Assembly (NCBI GenBank): GCA_030536095.1
Contig: JAUNQQ010000009.1
Span: 1-18,128, forward strand
Origin: Candidatus Saccharimonadota bacterium
GTDB lineage: Bacteria > Patescibacteriota > Saccharimonadia > Saccharimonadales > Saccharimonadaceae
Direction: 5' to 3'
Length of the DNA stretch: 18,128 nt
Part shown: in pieces, positions 7,132 through 13,379 of the stretch
Layout: each line of letters begins with the position of its first letter
Numbering within the stretch: position 1 is the first letter of the stretch
The notes under the pieces: generated by a model
Told to the model about the DNA's origin: nothing
Seen by the model: the letters and a program-made list of their open reading frames with translations, nothing else
The model's database searches: none
Translations under genes and position numbers: made by a program

Positions 7132-7917
7132 TTATAAAAATAATTTTTTATATTCATCAGTAACGGCTTTTGGTTTTCCAGAGCAAATAATCTTGCCGTG
7201 TTCAATAAGAATAGCGCGATCACAGAATTTTTCGACGCTTTCCATATCGTGAGTGACAAGAATAACGGTCTGGGAGCCATGAAGACTGCGAAAATATTCG
7301 TTGCATTTTTCCTGAAAGGCGGCATCCCCAACAGCGAGGACTTCATCGAGAACTAGAATATCACCCTTAGCGCGAATGGCGATTGAGAAGGCGAGTCGAA
7401 CCTGCATACCGCTAGAATAATTTTTTAGTTTCTGATCCATAAAATCTTCTAATTCGGCAAATTTTACGATTTCACGATACATTTTATCAACTTCGGAATT
7501 AGAGAAACCAAGCATGGCGCCATTTAGATAGATGTTTTCGCGACCAGTAAGTTCGGGATTAAAGCCGACGCCCAGTTCAATAAAAGGAACAAGCGTGCCA
7601 TTAATAGTAATGCTTCCTTTATCGGGAGTATAGATTCCAGCGAGTAACTTTAGTAAGGTTGATTTTCCACAACCATTTCGGCCGACAATTCCGAGAAATT
7701 CTCCGTCATGAACATCGAAGGTAATTCCGTCTAGAACTTTTTGCTTCTTGTAGCCTTTTATACCTTTTAGGCGATTAATAATTGCCTGTTTTAGACCCCA
7801 AGCTTTTTCAGTGGGGAGCTTAAAACTTTTGTAAAGATTCTCGACGCGAATTGCGACATCGTTTTCAAGATTCTCTTGACGAATTCTTTCGAGATATTTA
7901 TTAGAATTCCACTTCAT
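7132..7917 (-). CDS. ABC transporter ATP-binding protein, polysaccharide export (Wzt/TagH type)
   Basis: A 261-aa ATPase that powers export of a lipid-linked polysaccharide through its permease partner. It shows Walker A GRNGCGKST (79-87), signature YSSGMQ (167-172), Walker B DILVLDE (186-192), the D-loop that follows, and the switch His223. The N-terminal stretch before the core (about 1-40: IRVENLYKSFKLPTEKAWGLKQ) and the GVGFNPELTGRENIYLNG segment are typical of the teichoic-acid/O-antigen exporter subfamily. It lacks the extra C-terminal carbohydrate-binding domain of long Wzt proteins. The ATG follows the permease stop directly (TAGATG), with GAGGAAG inside the permease end, so the pair is co-translated. 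Confidence 0.92.
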   Translation of the reverse strand: MKWNSNKYLERIRQENLENDVAIRVENLYKSFKLPTEKAWGLKQAIINRLKGIKGYKKQKVLDGITFDVHDGEFLGIVGRNGCGKSTLLKLLAGIYTPDKGSITINGTLVPFIELGVGFNPELTGRENIYLNGAMLGFSNSEVDKMYREIVKFAELEDFMDQKLKNYSSGMQVRLAFSIAIRAKGDILVLDEVLAVGDAAFQEKCNEYFRSLHGSQTVILVTHDMESVEKFCDRAILIEHGKIICSGKPKAVTDEYKKLFL

Positions 7918-8718
7918 CTAAACTTCCTCCGCAAAATATTTAGATTTTTTCTGGAAATAATATATGCCGATTACAAAAGTGGCAAGACAGATGCCAATTG
8001 AAACTAAGCTCCAAGAGAGGCTGGAGAAATTCCAGGTTGTAGCAGTCTCGGTCGTAATGAGATTAAAGCGAATGTCTTGGATGGCCTGAGCGATAGGGTT
8101 CAAGAGTAAAATTCGGGCGATAAAATAGGAGTTTTCGGCGACCATGGAGAGGGGATAAATAATCGGGACGGCATAGAATAAAGCCTGAGTTAAAACTTCC
8201 CAGATTGAACCAATGTCCTTGTATTTTACTTCGATGGCGCCAAGCCAAAAAGAAATTCCAAGAGCGAAGATATAGACTTCGAGCAACGACAGCGGGACGA
8301 GTAGCCAGCTCGGAGATGGACTAACGCCATTAATAAGCGCAAAGACAATGACGACGACAATATTAATTAATAGATTTATAACTGCAGTAGAGGTAGCGGA
8401 GATGACGACGATGTATTTTGGGAAGCTAATCTTACGGATAAGATCGCCGCGAGATTCAATCGCGTGAATACCGAGACCAGTACATTCAGTGAAAAAATTC
8501 CAAATAACCGTGCCGACTAGGAGATAAACCGGATAATGCGGAATGTCACCACCAAAACGGAGAATTTTAGCAAAAACGAGATAGAGAATGGCAAACATGA
8601 GAAGTGGACGCAGGATGGCCCAGGAATAACCGAGTACTGACCCCTGGTAGCGTAGCTTAAAATCGGTCTTTACGAGTTCTTTCAGGAGAATCCGATTGCG
8701 TTTTTCGTCACTTTTCAT
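7918..8718 (-). CDS. ABC-2 type polysaccharide export permease (Wzm/TagG type)
   Basis: A 266-aa ABC-2 permease that forms the membrane channel for the ATPase encoded just downstream. The N-terminal cytoplasmic stretch LRYQGSVLGYSWAILRPLL (about 22-40) is characteristic of Wzm/TagG proteins, and six membrane helices follow. The pair would export an undecaprenyl- or otherwise lipid-linked glycan. No glycosyltransferases are present in the window, so the polymer is unknown. The start at 8718 lies only 6 nt after an extended -10 (TGATATAAT), with no room for a Shine-Dalgarno site, so the mRNA is probably leaderless. Confidence 0.9.
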   Translation of the reverse strand: MKSDEKRNRILLKELVKTDFKLRYQGSVLGYSWAILRPLLMFAILYLVFAKILRFGGDIPHYPVYLLVGTVIWNFFTECTGLGIHAIESRGDLIRKISFPKYIVVISATSTAVINLLINIVVVIVFALINGVSPSPSWLLVPLSLLEVYIFALGISFWLGAIEVKYKDIGSIWEVLTQALFYAVPIIYPLSMVAENSYFIARILLLNPIAQAIQDIRFNLITTETATTWNFSSLSWSLVSIGICLATFVIGIYYFQKKSKYFAEEV

Positions 8719-8724
8719 AGATTG

Positions 8725-8733
8725 ATTATATCA
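8725..8733 (-). promoter_or_regulatory. Leaderless promoter of the exporter operon
   Basis: On the minus strand TGATATAAT is followed by 6 nt and then the permease ATG. Transcription would start at or within a base or two of the A of the ATG. Confidence 0.65.
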
Positions 8734-8750
8734 TGGAACGGAGCGGAATT

Positions 8751-8774
8751 CTAAAATTGGCTATATGATTTTAG
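8751..8774 (-). terminator. AT-rich hairpin, possible terminator of the DsbA-like gene
   Basis: CTAAAAT (8751-8757) and ATTTTAG (8768-8774) can pair over a 10-nt loop. It lies 26 nt beyond the stop of the DsbA-like gene. The stem is weak and the U-run poor, so it may only slow transcription. Confidence 0.3.
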
Positions 8775-8800
8775 ATATTATTTATTTTGTGAATTATGAA

Positions 8801-9517
8801 TTATGATTTATTTTTTAGTTTTTCGTCGATTTTGTCACGAAAGACTTTAAGAAAATCTTCTTCTCCGGTGGCATTGGAAAAATCTATCTTTTCACCATCA
8901 AGATAGAAAGATGGCGTCCCTTGAATATCAACTATCTTTCCCATTCCCTGGTCAAAAGACAGTTTCTTTGAGACTTCTTTACTCTTCATATCAGATTGGA
9001 ATTTTTCGTAATCGCCAGAATTATTTGTTACTTCGCGGAACAGATCAATAAACATTCCCGTTCTTTCATCGGCCGAAGCGTATTCCCAAGTTGACTGATT
9101 TGAAAATAGCATATCAGCGTAGTCTTTCCAGTATCCTTGAAGTCCCGCAGCCTCAGCAGCGGAAGCCGCCGCGGTTCCGTTTTGATGATAGGATAGAAGA
9201 TAGTTACGATAGATGATTGCTAACTTACCGTCATATTCCTTAAGTAGGGTATTTACTCGGGGATTTACACCCGCACAACCCGGACACTGAAAATCAGCGT
9301 ATTCGTAGATTACGACTTTTGCCTTGTCGAGATCGCCCTTTACATGGTCAGCAATACCACCATTATCATCGTTCCCCTCTATGAAACTATAGGGGTCATA
9401 TTTCGAATAGTCAATCTTTTCGGATTCTTTATTTTTTAGGCCGAAGACAACTAAGGCAACAAATGTAATCACTAAAACAGCGACAATAGCGATAAAACCA
9501 TAGCTTCGTTTTTTCAT
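8801..9517 (-). CDS. Membrane-anchored DsbA-like thiol:disulfide oxidoreductase
   Basis: A 238-aa protein with an N-terminal signal-anchor (residues 1-5 basic, helix about 7-28) and an extracytoplasmic thioredoxin-fold domain (about 55-235). The active site is CPGC (Cys78, Cys81), and the cis-proline loop is GTPSF. These mark the DsbA/BdbD-like group that introduces disulfides into secreted proteins; the Cys-containing surface proteins of this genome are plausible clients. The reading frame stays open to 9613, but the start at 9517 is preferred. The longer form would put 32 residues without a family match before the basic signal start, and would overlap the divergent gene. A TATAAT box lies 10 nt upstream, so the transcript is nearly leaderless. 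Confidence 0.88.
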   Translation of the reverse strand: MKKRSYGFIAIVAVLVITFVALVVFGLKNKESEKIDYSKYDPYSFIEGNDDNGGIADHVKGDLDKAKVVIYEYADFQCPGCAGVNPRVNTLLKEYDGKLAIIYRNYLLSYHQNGTAAASAAEAAGLQGYWKDYADMLFSNQSTWEYASADERTGMFIDLFREVTNNSGDYEKFQSDMKSKEVSKKLSFDQGMGKIVDIQGTPSFYLDGEKIDFSNATGEEDFLKVFRDKIDEKLKNKS

Positions 9518-9518
9518 A

Positions 9519-9536
9519 TGTGGTATAATTATATCA
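9519..9536. promoter_or_regulatory. Palindromic bidirectional -10 element
   Basis: TATAATTATA (9524-9533) is its own reverse complement. The plus strand reads TGGTATAAT (9521-9529) toward the CBS gene. The minus strand reads TGATATAAT (9536-9528) toward the DsbA-like gene. Both are complete extended -10 boxes, and each start codon lies 10-11 nt further on, so both mRNAs should be nearly leaderless and the two polymerases cannot bind at once. Confidence 0.7.
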
Positions 9537-9540
9537 TAGA

Positions 9541-10344
9541 ATGAAAAAAATTGGTGAAAAATTAAGAGATTTTTATCACAAGGCTTTTGTGGAGGATTTT
9601 GATGAAGCGTCACAAGATAACTATTCGAGAGCGAAGAGGCGAGCCCAGATAGCCGATGAGAATTATAGGAATTTAGATACAGAGTCTAGCGGTAATGGAG
9701 AGTCGGAAGAGGCTTATCTGATCACATCTAGGCCTGCCGAGCCATTTACGCCAAAAACTTTGCGCGAATTTCTTGAGTTAATAAAGAGAACTCCGCTGGA
9801 AGTTTTGAGCGTAGAAGATCGGGCAACACTTGCTTCAGCGCTATCTTTTCACGACCGAACAGTCGGTAGTATAATGCTACCTAAGTCAAAGATTACTTTT
9901 GTAGGGGTTGAGGAGTTTATGGGGCCGTTAACATTGGATCGCTTGTATAAGTCTGGACAGACGCATTTTCCGGTTACATCCGAAGACAAAAAACAATTAG
10001 TCGGGATTATACATACTTCAGCACTAAATTCTTTAGATATAAAATCGGCCGAGAATGACCGTGCGGAAAAGTATGTCGATCCGACAATTTATTATCTTCG
10101 AGATGATTATACATTAGAGCAAGCAATGGCGGCATTCCTCCGAACTAATAGCTTTATCTATATCGTTATAGATAAAACTGGAAAGATTGTCGGGTTACTT
10201 ACTTATCAGATGATTGTTATAAATCTTCTGGGCTATAAGCCAGTCGATAAGTTTGACGAAGATACGAGTATTCTAGCCGTAATGAAACGCGGACAAGGCG
10301 CGCACATAGCCAATAGTGGTGAAAATATTGGCGCGCACGATTAG
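9541..10344 (+). CDS. CBS-pair domain protein (CorC/CNNM-like, lacking the membrane domain)
   Basis: A 267-aa soluble protein. A charged N-terminal region (about 1-75) is followed by a tandem CBS pair (about 105-230), recognisable from DRTVGSIMLPKSKITFV at the first CBS and DKTGKIVGLLTYQMIV at the second. The order resembles the CorC/HlyC/CNNM group of Mg-transport-linked proteins, but the DUF21 membrane domain and the C-terminal transporter-associated domain are both absent. CBS pairs usually bind adenine nucleotides; the partner here is unknown. It starts 11 nt after the -10 and has no Shine-Dalgarno site. It is probably a single-gene transcript, divergent from the DsbA-like gene. Confidence 0.75.
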   Translation: MKKIGEKLRDFYHKAFVEDFDEASQDNYSRAKRRAQIADENYRNLDTESSGNGESEEAYLITSRPAEPFTPKTLREFLELIKRTPLEVLSVEDRATLASALSFHDRTVGSIMLPKSKITFVGVEEFMGPLTLDRLYKSGQTHFPVTSEDKKQLVGIIHTSALNSLDIKSAENDRAEKYVDPTIYYLRDDYTLEQAMAAFLRTNSFIYIVIDKTGKIVGLLTYQMIVINLLGYKPVDKFDEDTSILAVMKRGQGAHIANSGENIGAHD

Positions 10345-10349
10345 ATTTA

Positions 10350-10442
10350 TTATTTTATCTTCGTTTCAATAAACTCTTGCCAAGGGGCAGGAGGAAAAGT
10401 TGGTTTCTTCTGTGATTTCTCGCGTTTAAAACCAATACGCAT
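10350..10442 (-). CDS. Possible small protein or gene remnant, unrecognised
   Basis: A 30-codon frame beginning MRIGFKREKSQKK and ending PPAPWQEFIETKIK. The composition looks protein-like (basic N-terminal half, Pro-rich middle, amphipathic end). AAGGAG lies 12 nt before the ATG, slightly far. The frame stays open upstream to a TTG at 10481, which would give 43 residues, and a stop precedes that. It points toward the CBS gene and ends 5 nt beyond that gene's stop. No family is recognised; it could be the surviving end of a decayed gene or a real short protein. Confidence 0.25.
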   Translation of the reverse strand: MRIGFKREKSQKKPTFPPAPWQEFIETKIK

Positions 10443-10530
10443 AAAAAGTTTATACTCCTTATTAAATAATCCACTTATCAATCACTGCCGGGTGAGATTA
10501 TCAAGCGGTAGTATTCATATTAGCAAAGGT

Positions 10531-10563
10531 TGACAAAAAATGCAAGGGTTATTTTTTATGTCA
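10531..10563. repeat. AT-rich inverted repeat
   Basis: TGACAAAAAA (10531-10540) and TTTTTTATGTCA (10552-10563) pair almost fully, with a one-base bulge, over the 11-base loop TGCAAGGGTTA. It could act as a weak terminator in either direction or as a binding site upstream of uppP. Confidence 0.4.
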
Positions 10564-10636
10564 GAGGTAAAACCATTTATGGTTATCTAAAATAGTTGTA
10601 TATTTAGAAATCTATGTTTTAATTTTTTTCTTAGCG

Positions 10637-10645
10637 TGCTAAAAT
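10637..10645 (+). promoter_or_regulatory. Leaderless promoter of uppP
   Basis: TGCTAAAAT is an extended -10 box that ends 6 nt before the ATG at 10652, so transcription should begin at the start codon. No Shine-Dalgarno site is present. Confidence 0.65.
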
Positions 10646-10651
10646 AAAGAT

Positions 10652-11458
10652 ATGTCTATTTTTGTTTCAATTATTTTAGGTTTAATCCAAGGATTAACTG
10701 AGTTTATACCAGTTTCATCATCAGGACATCTTGAACTAGCACAACAGTTTCTAGGTGGTCGTGGTGAAGATTTTCATTACTTTCTAGAACTGATAAATTT
10801 CGGGACATTGCTTGCACTTATAATATATTACCGTAAGCGGATTAAGCAGATTTTGGAAGATATTTTTAGAAAACATAATTATCGTTTGGCAATCAATGTA
10901 ATCATTACCTGTCTCCCGGCGGGACTAGCTGGGCTACTATTAAGTGATTTTATCGAAGAAAATCCGTTTTTCTCAAGTCTCTGGACGATTGCGATTGCAA
11001 TGGGAGTAGTAGGGTTACTCATGATTCTTTCGGATAAGTTACCGCATTTATCGAAACTTAAGGACGAGAGTAAGCTAACACGGGAAAGAGCATTAGGGAT
11101 AGGATTTTCGCAGGTTTTTGCGCTGATTCCAGGAGTGTCGCGAAGCGGGTCGACAATTTTGGGCGGACGGATGATGGGGCTTGATTCTAAATCAGCAGCT
11201 GATTACTCCTTTTTAGTTTCAATACCGTTGATGACGGCGGTGTGCCTAAAAACTTTAATATCGTCTTCGGCGCGGGCTTATTTAATTGAGAATATCGGAG
11301 TATTGACAATTTCTAATATAGTTGCTTTTGTTTCGGGGCTTTTGGCGGTGAATTTCGTAATGAATTATCTTAAAAAACCTGGAGCGCTAAAAACATTTGG
11401 ATATTATCGGTTATTTTTGTCAACTGTTGTAATAATTATACTCTTGATAAATTCATAG
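10652..11458 (+). CDS. uppP: Undecaprenyl-diphosphatase UppP/BacA
   Basis: A 268-aa integral membrane phosphatase. It converts undecaprenyl diphosphate to the monophosphate carrier used for peptidoglycan and wall polysaccharide, and overexpression gives bacitracin resistance in other bacteria. Family motifs are intact: QGLTEFIPVSSSGHL (13-27, with Glu17 and His26) and PGVSRSGST (160-168, with Arg164). About eight hydrophobic segments fit the family fold, and the length is normal. It supplies the lipid carrier on which the nearby exporter and GalU-like step may depend (inference). It starts leaderless and stands as a single gene before yebC. Confidence 0.96.
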   Translation: MSIFVSIILGLIQGLTEFIPVSSSGHLELAQQFLGGRGEDFHYFLELINFGTLLALIIYYRKRIKQILEDIFRKHNYRLAINVIITCLPAGLAGLLLSDFIEENPFFSSLWTIAIAMGVVGLLMILSDKLPHLSKLKDESKLTRERALGIGFSQVFALIPGVSRSGSTILGGRMMGLDSKSAADYSFLVSIPLMTAVCLKTLISSSARAYLIENIGVLTISNIVAFVSGLLAVNFVMNYLKKPGALKTFGYYRLFLSTVVIIILLINS

Positions 11459-11462
11459 ATTT

Positions 11463-11471
11463 TGCTATAAT
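11463..11471 (+). promoter_or_regulatory. Extended -10 promoter of yebC
   Basis: TGCTATAAT lies just after the uppP stop. Unlike the leaderless genes nearby, yebC has a leader of about 50 nt and a Shine-Dalgarno site, AAAGGGG (11517-11523), 4 nt before the ATG. Confidence 0.65.
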
Positions 11472-11527
11472 GAGGTGGATACTCTAAATTAGAAAATAAC
11501 TAGCATTAATACTAAGAAAGGGGTTTT

Positions 11528-12253
11528 ATGTCTGGCCATAGCAAGTGGGAAACAACGAAGCGACAGAAAGCGGTTGTTGACGCAAAGAGGGGCGCGCTTT
11601 TTACGAAAATCGGGAATCAGATTGCGATTGCAGCGAGAAAAGGAACGGATCCGGCGATGAATCCGTCGCTCGCGATGGTAATTGAAAAAGCGAAGCACGC
11701 AAATATGCCAAATGCGAATATTGAGCGGGCGATTGCGCGAGCAGCGGATAAGGCTTCGGCGGATTTAATTGAGGAAACTTATGAAGCGTATGGTCCGGGC
11801 GGAATCGGAATTATTATTGAGGTAGCAACTGACAATAAGAATCGGACAATGCCGGAAGTGAGAAATACCTTGACAAAGAATGGGGGGCGGATGGCGGATC
11901 CGGGGTCGGTAATGTTCCAGTTTGAAAGAAAGGGTGTAATTTTCGTGAGTAATGAAGTAGCAGAAGGCGAGGAGTTTGATGCGGATATGGTGATGATGAC
12001 GGCGCTTGATGCGGGGGCGGAAGACGTAAAGGAAGAAGCAGACGGTATGGAAATTGTTACAGATGCGGCTGATTTGATGAAAGTGCGGGAAAAACTAATT
12101 CAGGCTGGAATTCAGGTTGCTTCGGCGGAGTTGAAATATTTGGCAAATAATACCGTTGAACTAGATGGCGGAGACTTAGAGAAGGCTGAGAAGTTGCTAG
12201 ATGCGATCGACGATATGGACGATGTTGTAGCGGTGCATACGAATTTAGGATAA
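11528..12253 (+). CDS. yebC: YebC/PmpR-family protein
   Basis: A 241-aa member of the widespread YebC/TACO1 family. Members are annotated as transcription regulators (PmpR) and, more recently, as ribosome-associated factors that help translation of difficult stretches. It opens with the near-invariant SGHSKWETTKRQKAVVDAKRG (family: SGHSKWxxIKxxKxxxDxxRG), and carries NPSLAMVIEKAKHANMPNANIERAI (about 45-69), YEAYGPGGIGIIIEVATDNKNRT (about 85-107), and the C-terminal VAVHTNL ending. Length is normal for the family. It is a single gene with its own promoter. The plus-strand hairpin after it lacks a U-run. Confidence 0.96.
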   Translation: MSGHSKWETTKRQKAVVDAKRGALFTKIGNQIAIAARKGTDPAMNPSLAMVIEKAKHANMPNANIERAIARAADKASADLIEETYEAYGPGGIGIIIEVATDNKNRTMPEVRNTLTKNGGRMADPGSVMFQFERKGVIFVSNEVAEGEEFDADMVMMTALDAGAEDVKEEADGMEIVTDAADLMKVREKLIQAGIQVASAELKYLANNTVELDGGDLEKAEKLLDAIDDMDDVVAVHTNLG

Positions 12254-12270
12254 GAGTATTCTTTTTGATA

Positions 12271-12299
12271 AAAAATAGCGCGACATGAGTTGCCGCGCT
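12271..12299 (-). terminator. Terminator of the VanY-like gene
   Basis: On the minus strand AGCGCG (12299-12294) pairs with CGCGCT (12282-12277), and ATTTTTT follows at once. It lies 23 nt after the VanY-like stop codon. In the plus direction there is no U-run, so yebC is not clearly terminated here. Confidence 0.7.
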
Positions 12300-12321
12300 G
12301 TAGATTGGTTATTTTGCGTGT

Positions 12322-13113
12322 TTATAGACAATTATAAACGTATTCCTCTAGACATAGATTATTGCCCGTAATTGCGTGAGCAATACCGGCAGAGCCGACA
12401 AAGCGAATCTCATACTCCATTCCCTTAACGCCAGTAATGTCGGATTTATTGCTCGGATAACGGATAATAAATCCATAATCGACCATTTTCTCGTAGGCCG
12501 TTTTAAAGTCTCCAGACTTTAGACGCTCGGAATTAGCAGAGAGCCACTCGGAATCTTCGCCATATTGCTCGATGTATCGCTGTTTGTCCTTACTGTTATG
12601 CAATACAACATCTAGCAATAATCCAGTATGGTGTTCTGTAAAGCCGACATCGGCCGAACTACCAATATTGGTCGCGCCACCGTTATAGAGACTATTAATA
12701 TACTCCTGATCCGTAGCAGAGCGATAACCATCATACAACTCAATTTCAATGCCGTAATTAGTCTTTAGGTCGTATTGAAGCGAAGTAAATGCTAGGTATG
12801 CTGCTTTTTCTACCGCCATAATATCGCCGTCAACTGCATTTGGAAAATAGACTAGATCGGGTTGAAGTGCCTGATGATATTTTCCGCTAAAATCGTAGCG
12901 ATGCGTACTATTTACGATAATTAAATAGTTACGCTCGGGATCTAGCAGTTCTTCTGCGTCTTGGCGCGGGATATCATATGTGGATTCGATAGTGCGTACA
13001 TAGGGCATGTCGCTCGCGTCGTTTGCCTGGGCATCCATATGTAACCCAAGCAACGAAAATAGGAAGAATACCGCAAAAACCACTAATAAGTTACCTACTG
13101 TTCCCTTTTTCAT
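12322..13113 (-). CDS. VanY-like (peptidase M15B) exported protein lacking a metal-ligand motif
   Basis: A 263-aa exported protein. The signal peptide is hydrophobic at 8-24, with a likely cut after AQA (28-30). The D-Ala-D-Ala carboxypeptidase fold is recognisable from YDGYRS (127-132), the EHHTGLLLDV motif (160-169) with zinc ligands His161 and Asp168, GFIIRYPSNKSDITG (214-228), and the LEEYV tail. Family members normally have an (E)PWHFRYVG-like block supplying the catalytic Glu and third zinc ligand His. Here the block reads GMEYEIRFVG (231-240), so the Trp-His is gone and the only Glu candidates are shifted. It may be a non-catalytic wall-binding protein or use another ligand. AGGAGAG precedes the ATG. 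It is a single gene. Confidence 0.8.
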   Translation of the reverse strand: MKKGTVGNLLVVFAVFFLFSLLGLHMDAQANDASDMPYVRTIESTYDIPRQDAEELLDPERNYLIIVNSTHRYDFSGKYHQALQPDLVYFPNAVDGDIMAVEKAAYLAFTSLQYDLKTNYGIEIELYDGYRSATDQEYINSLYNGGATNIGSSADVGFTEHHTGLLLDVVLHNSKDKQRYIEQYGEDSEWLSANSERLKSGDFKTAYEKMVDYGFIIRYPSNKSDITGVKGMEYEIRFVGSAGIAHAITGNNLCLEEYVYNCL

Positions 13114-13150
13114 TTTTCTCTCCTAAGAAAGAATTGACAGTAACTTACTT

Positions 13151-13178
13151 ATTGTATCATTTTTTATAAAAAAGTCAA
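13151..13178 (-). promoter_or_regulatory. Promoter of the VanY-like gene
   Basis: On the minus strand TTGACT (13178-13173) and TACAAT (13156-13151) are 16 nt apart. A leader of about 30 nt with AGGAGAG (13124-13118) follows. Confidence 0.65.
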
Positions 13179-13186
13179 CTAGGAAT

Positions 13187-13211
13187 AAAAAATCCCCTGC
13201 GCATTGGGGGA
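13187..13211 (-). terminator. Terminator of tRNA-Leu
   Basis: On the minus strand TCCCC (13211-13207) pairs with GGGGA (13197-13193), followed by TTTTTT (13192-13187). It lies 37 nt beyond the tRNA 3' end. Confidence 0.7.
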
Positions 13212-13247
13212 AATTAGAGATAAATAACCGTATAATATTTACCGCTC

Positions 13248-13332
13248 TGGTGCCCGAGATGGGACTTGAACCCATATGGATTTCTCCATTCGATTTTAAG
13301 TCGAACGCGTATACCAATTCCGCCACTCGGGC
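13248..13332 (-). tRNA. tRNA-Leu (anticodon UAA), CCA encoded
   Basis: An 85-nt class II tRNA. The acceptor stem GCCCGAG/CTCGGGC has seven pairs. A discriminator A and a genome-encoded CCA (13250-13248) follow. The anticodon stem TTCGA/TCGAA closes the loop CTTAAAA, giving anticodon UAA (13298-13296), which reads UUA. The long variable arm ATGGA-GAAA-TCCAT is typical of tRNA-Leu. The T arm is ATGGG-TTCAAGT-CCCAT. UUA is a frequent Leu codon in this AT-rich sequence. Confidence 0.97.
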
Positions 13333-13340
13333 ATGAAGTA

Positions 13341-13351
13341 ATTATACCACA
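13341..13351 (-). promoter_or_regulatory. Promoter of tRNA-Leu
   Basis: On the minus strand TGTGGTATAAT ends 8 nt before the mature tRNA 5' end, so the 5' leader is at most a base or two. It is identical to the last 11 bases of the CRISPR repeat. Confidence 0.65.
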
Positions 13352-13364
13352 GATTTTAGATTTA

Positions 13365-13373
13365 TGATATAAT
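13365..13373 (+). promoter_or_regulatory. Leaderless promoter of the split phosphoketolase genes
   Basis: TGATATAAT ends 6 nt before the ATG at 13380, the same spacing as for uppP and the exporter permease. The divergent tRNA-Leu promoter lies 14 nt to its left. Confidence 0.65.
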
Positions 13374-13379
13374 GAAAAT

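Larger units (their letters stand above)
10345..10651. other. Intergenic region of 307 bp
   Basis: Between the CBS gene and uppP. It holds a possible short minus-strand reading frame (10350-10442), an AT-rich inverted repeat (10531-10563), a small palindrome AACCAT-TT-ATGGTT (10571-10584) and the uppP promoter at its right end. No RNA gene or longer reading frame is visible. Confidence 0.6.

Noticed and set aside
9518..9613. N-terminal extension of the DsbA-like protein by 32 residues
   Set aside because: The added residues precede a normal signal-anchor start, run across the shared promoter and overlap the divergent CBS gene.
9541..10344. CBS protein as a full CorC/CNNM magnesium transporter
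   Set aside because: No hydrophobic DUF21 segment and no C-terminal CorC_HlyC domain are present, so only the CBS pair can be claimed.
13123..13326. Minus-strand reading frame of 67 codons
   Set aside because: It is the translation of tRNA-Leu and its 3' flank. The start of the frame lies within the tRNA, which is fully supported by structure.
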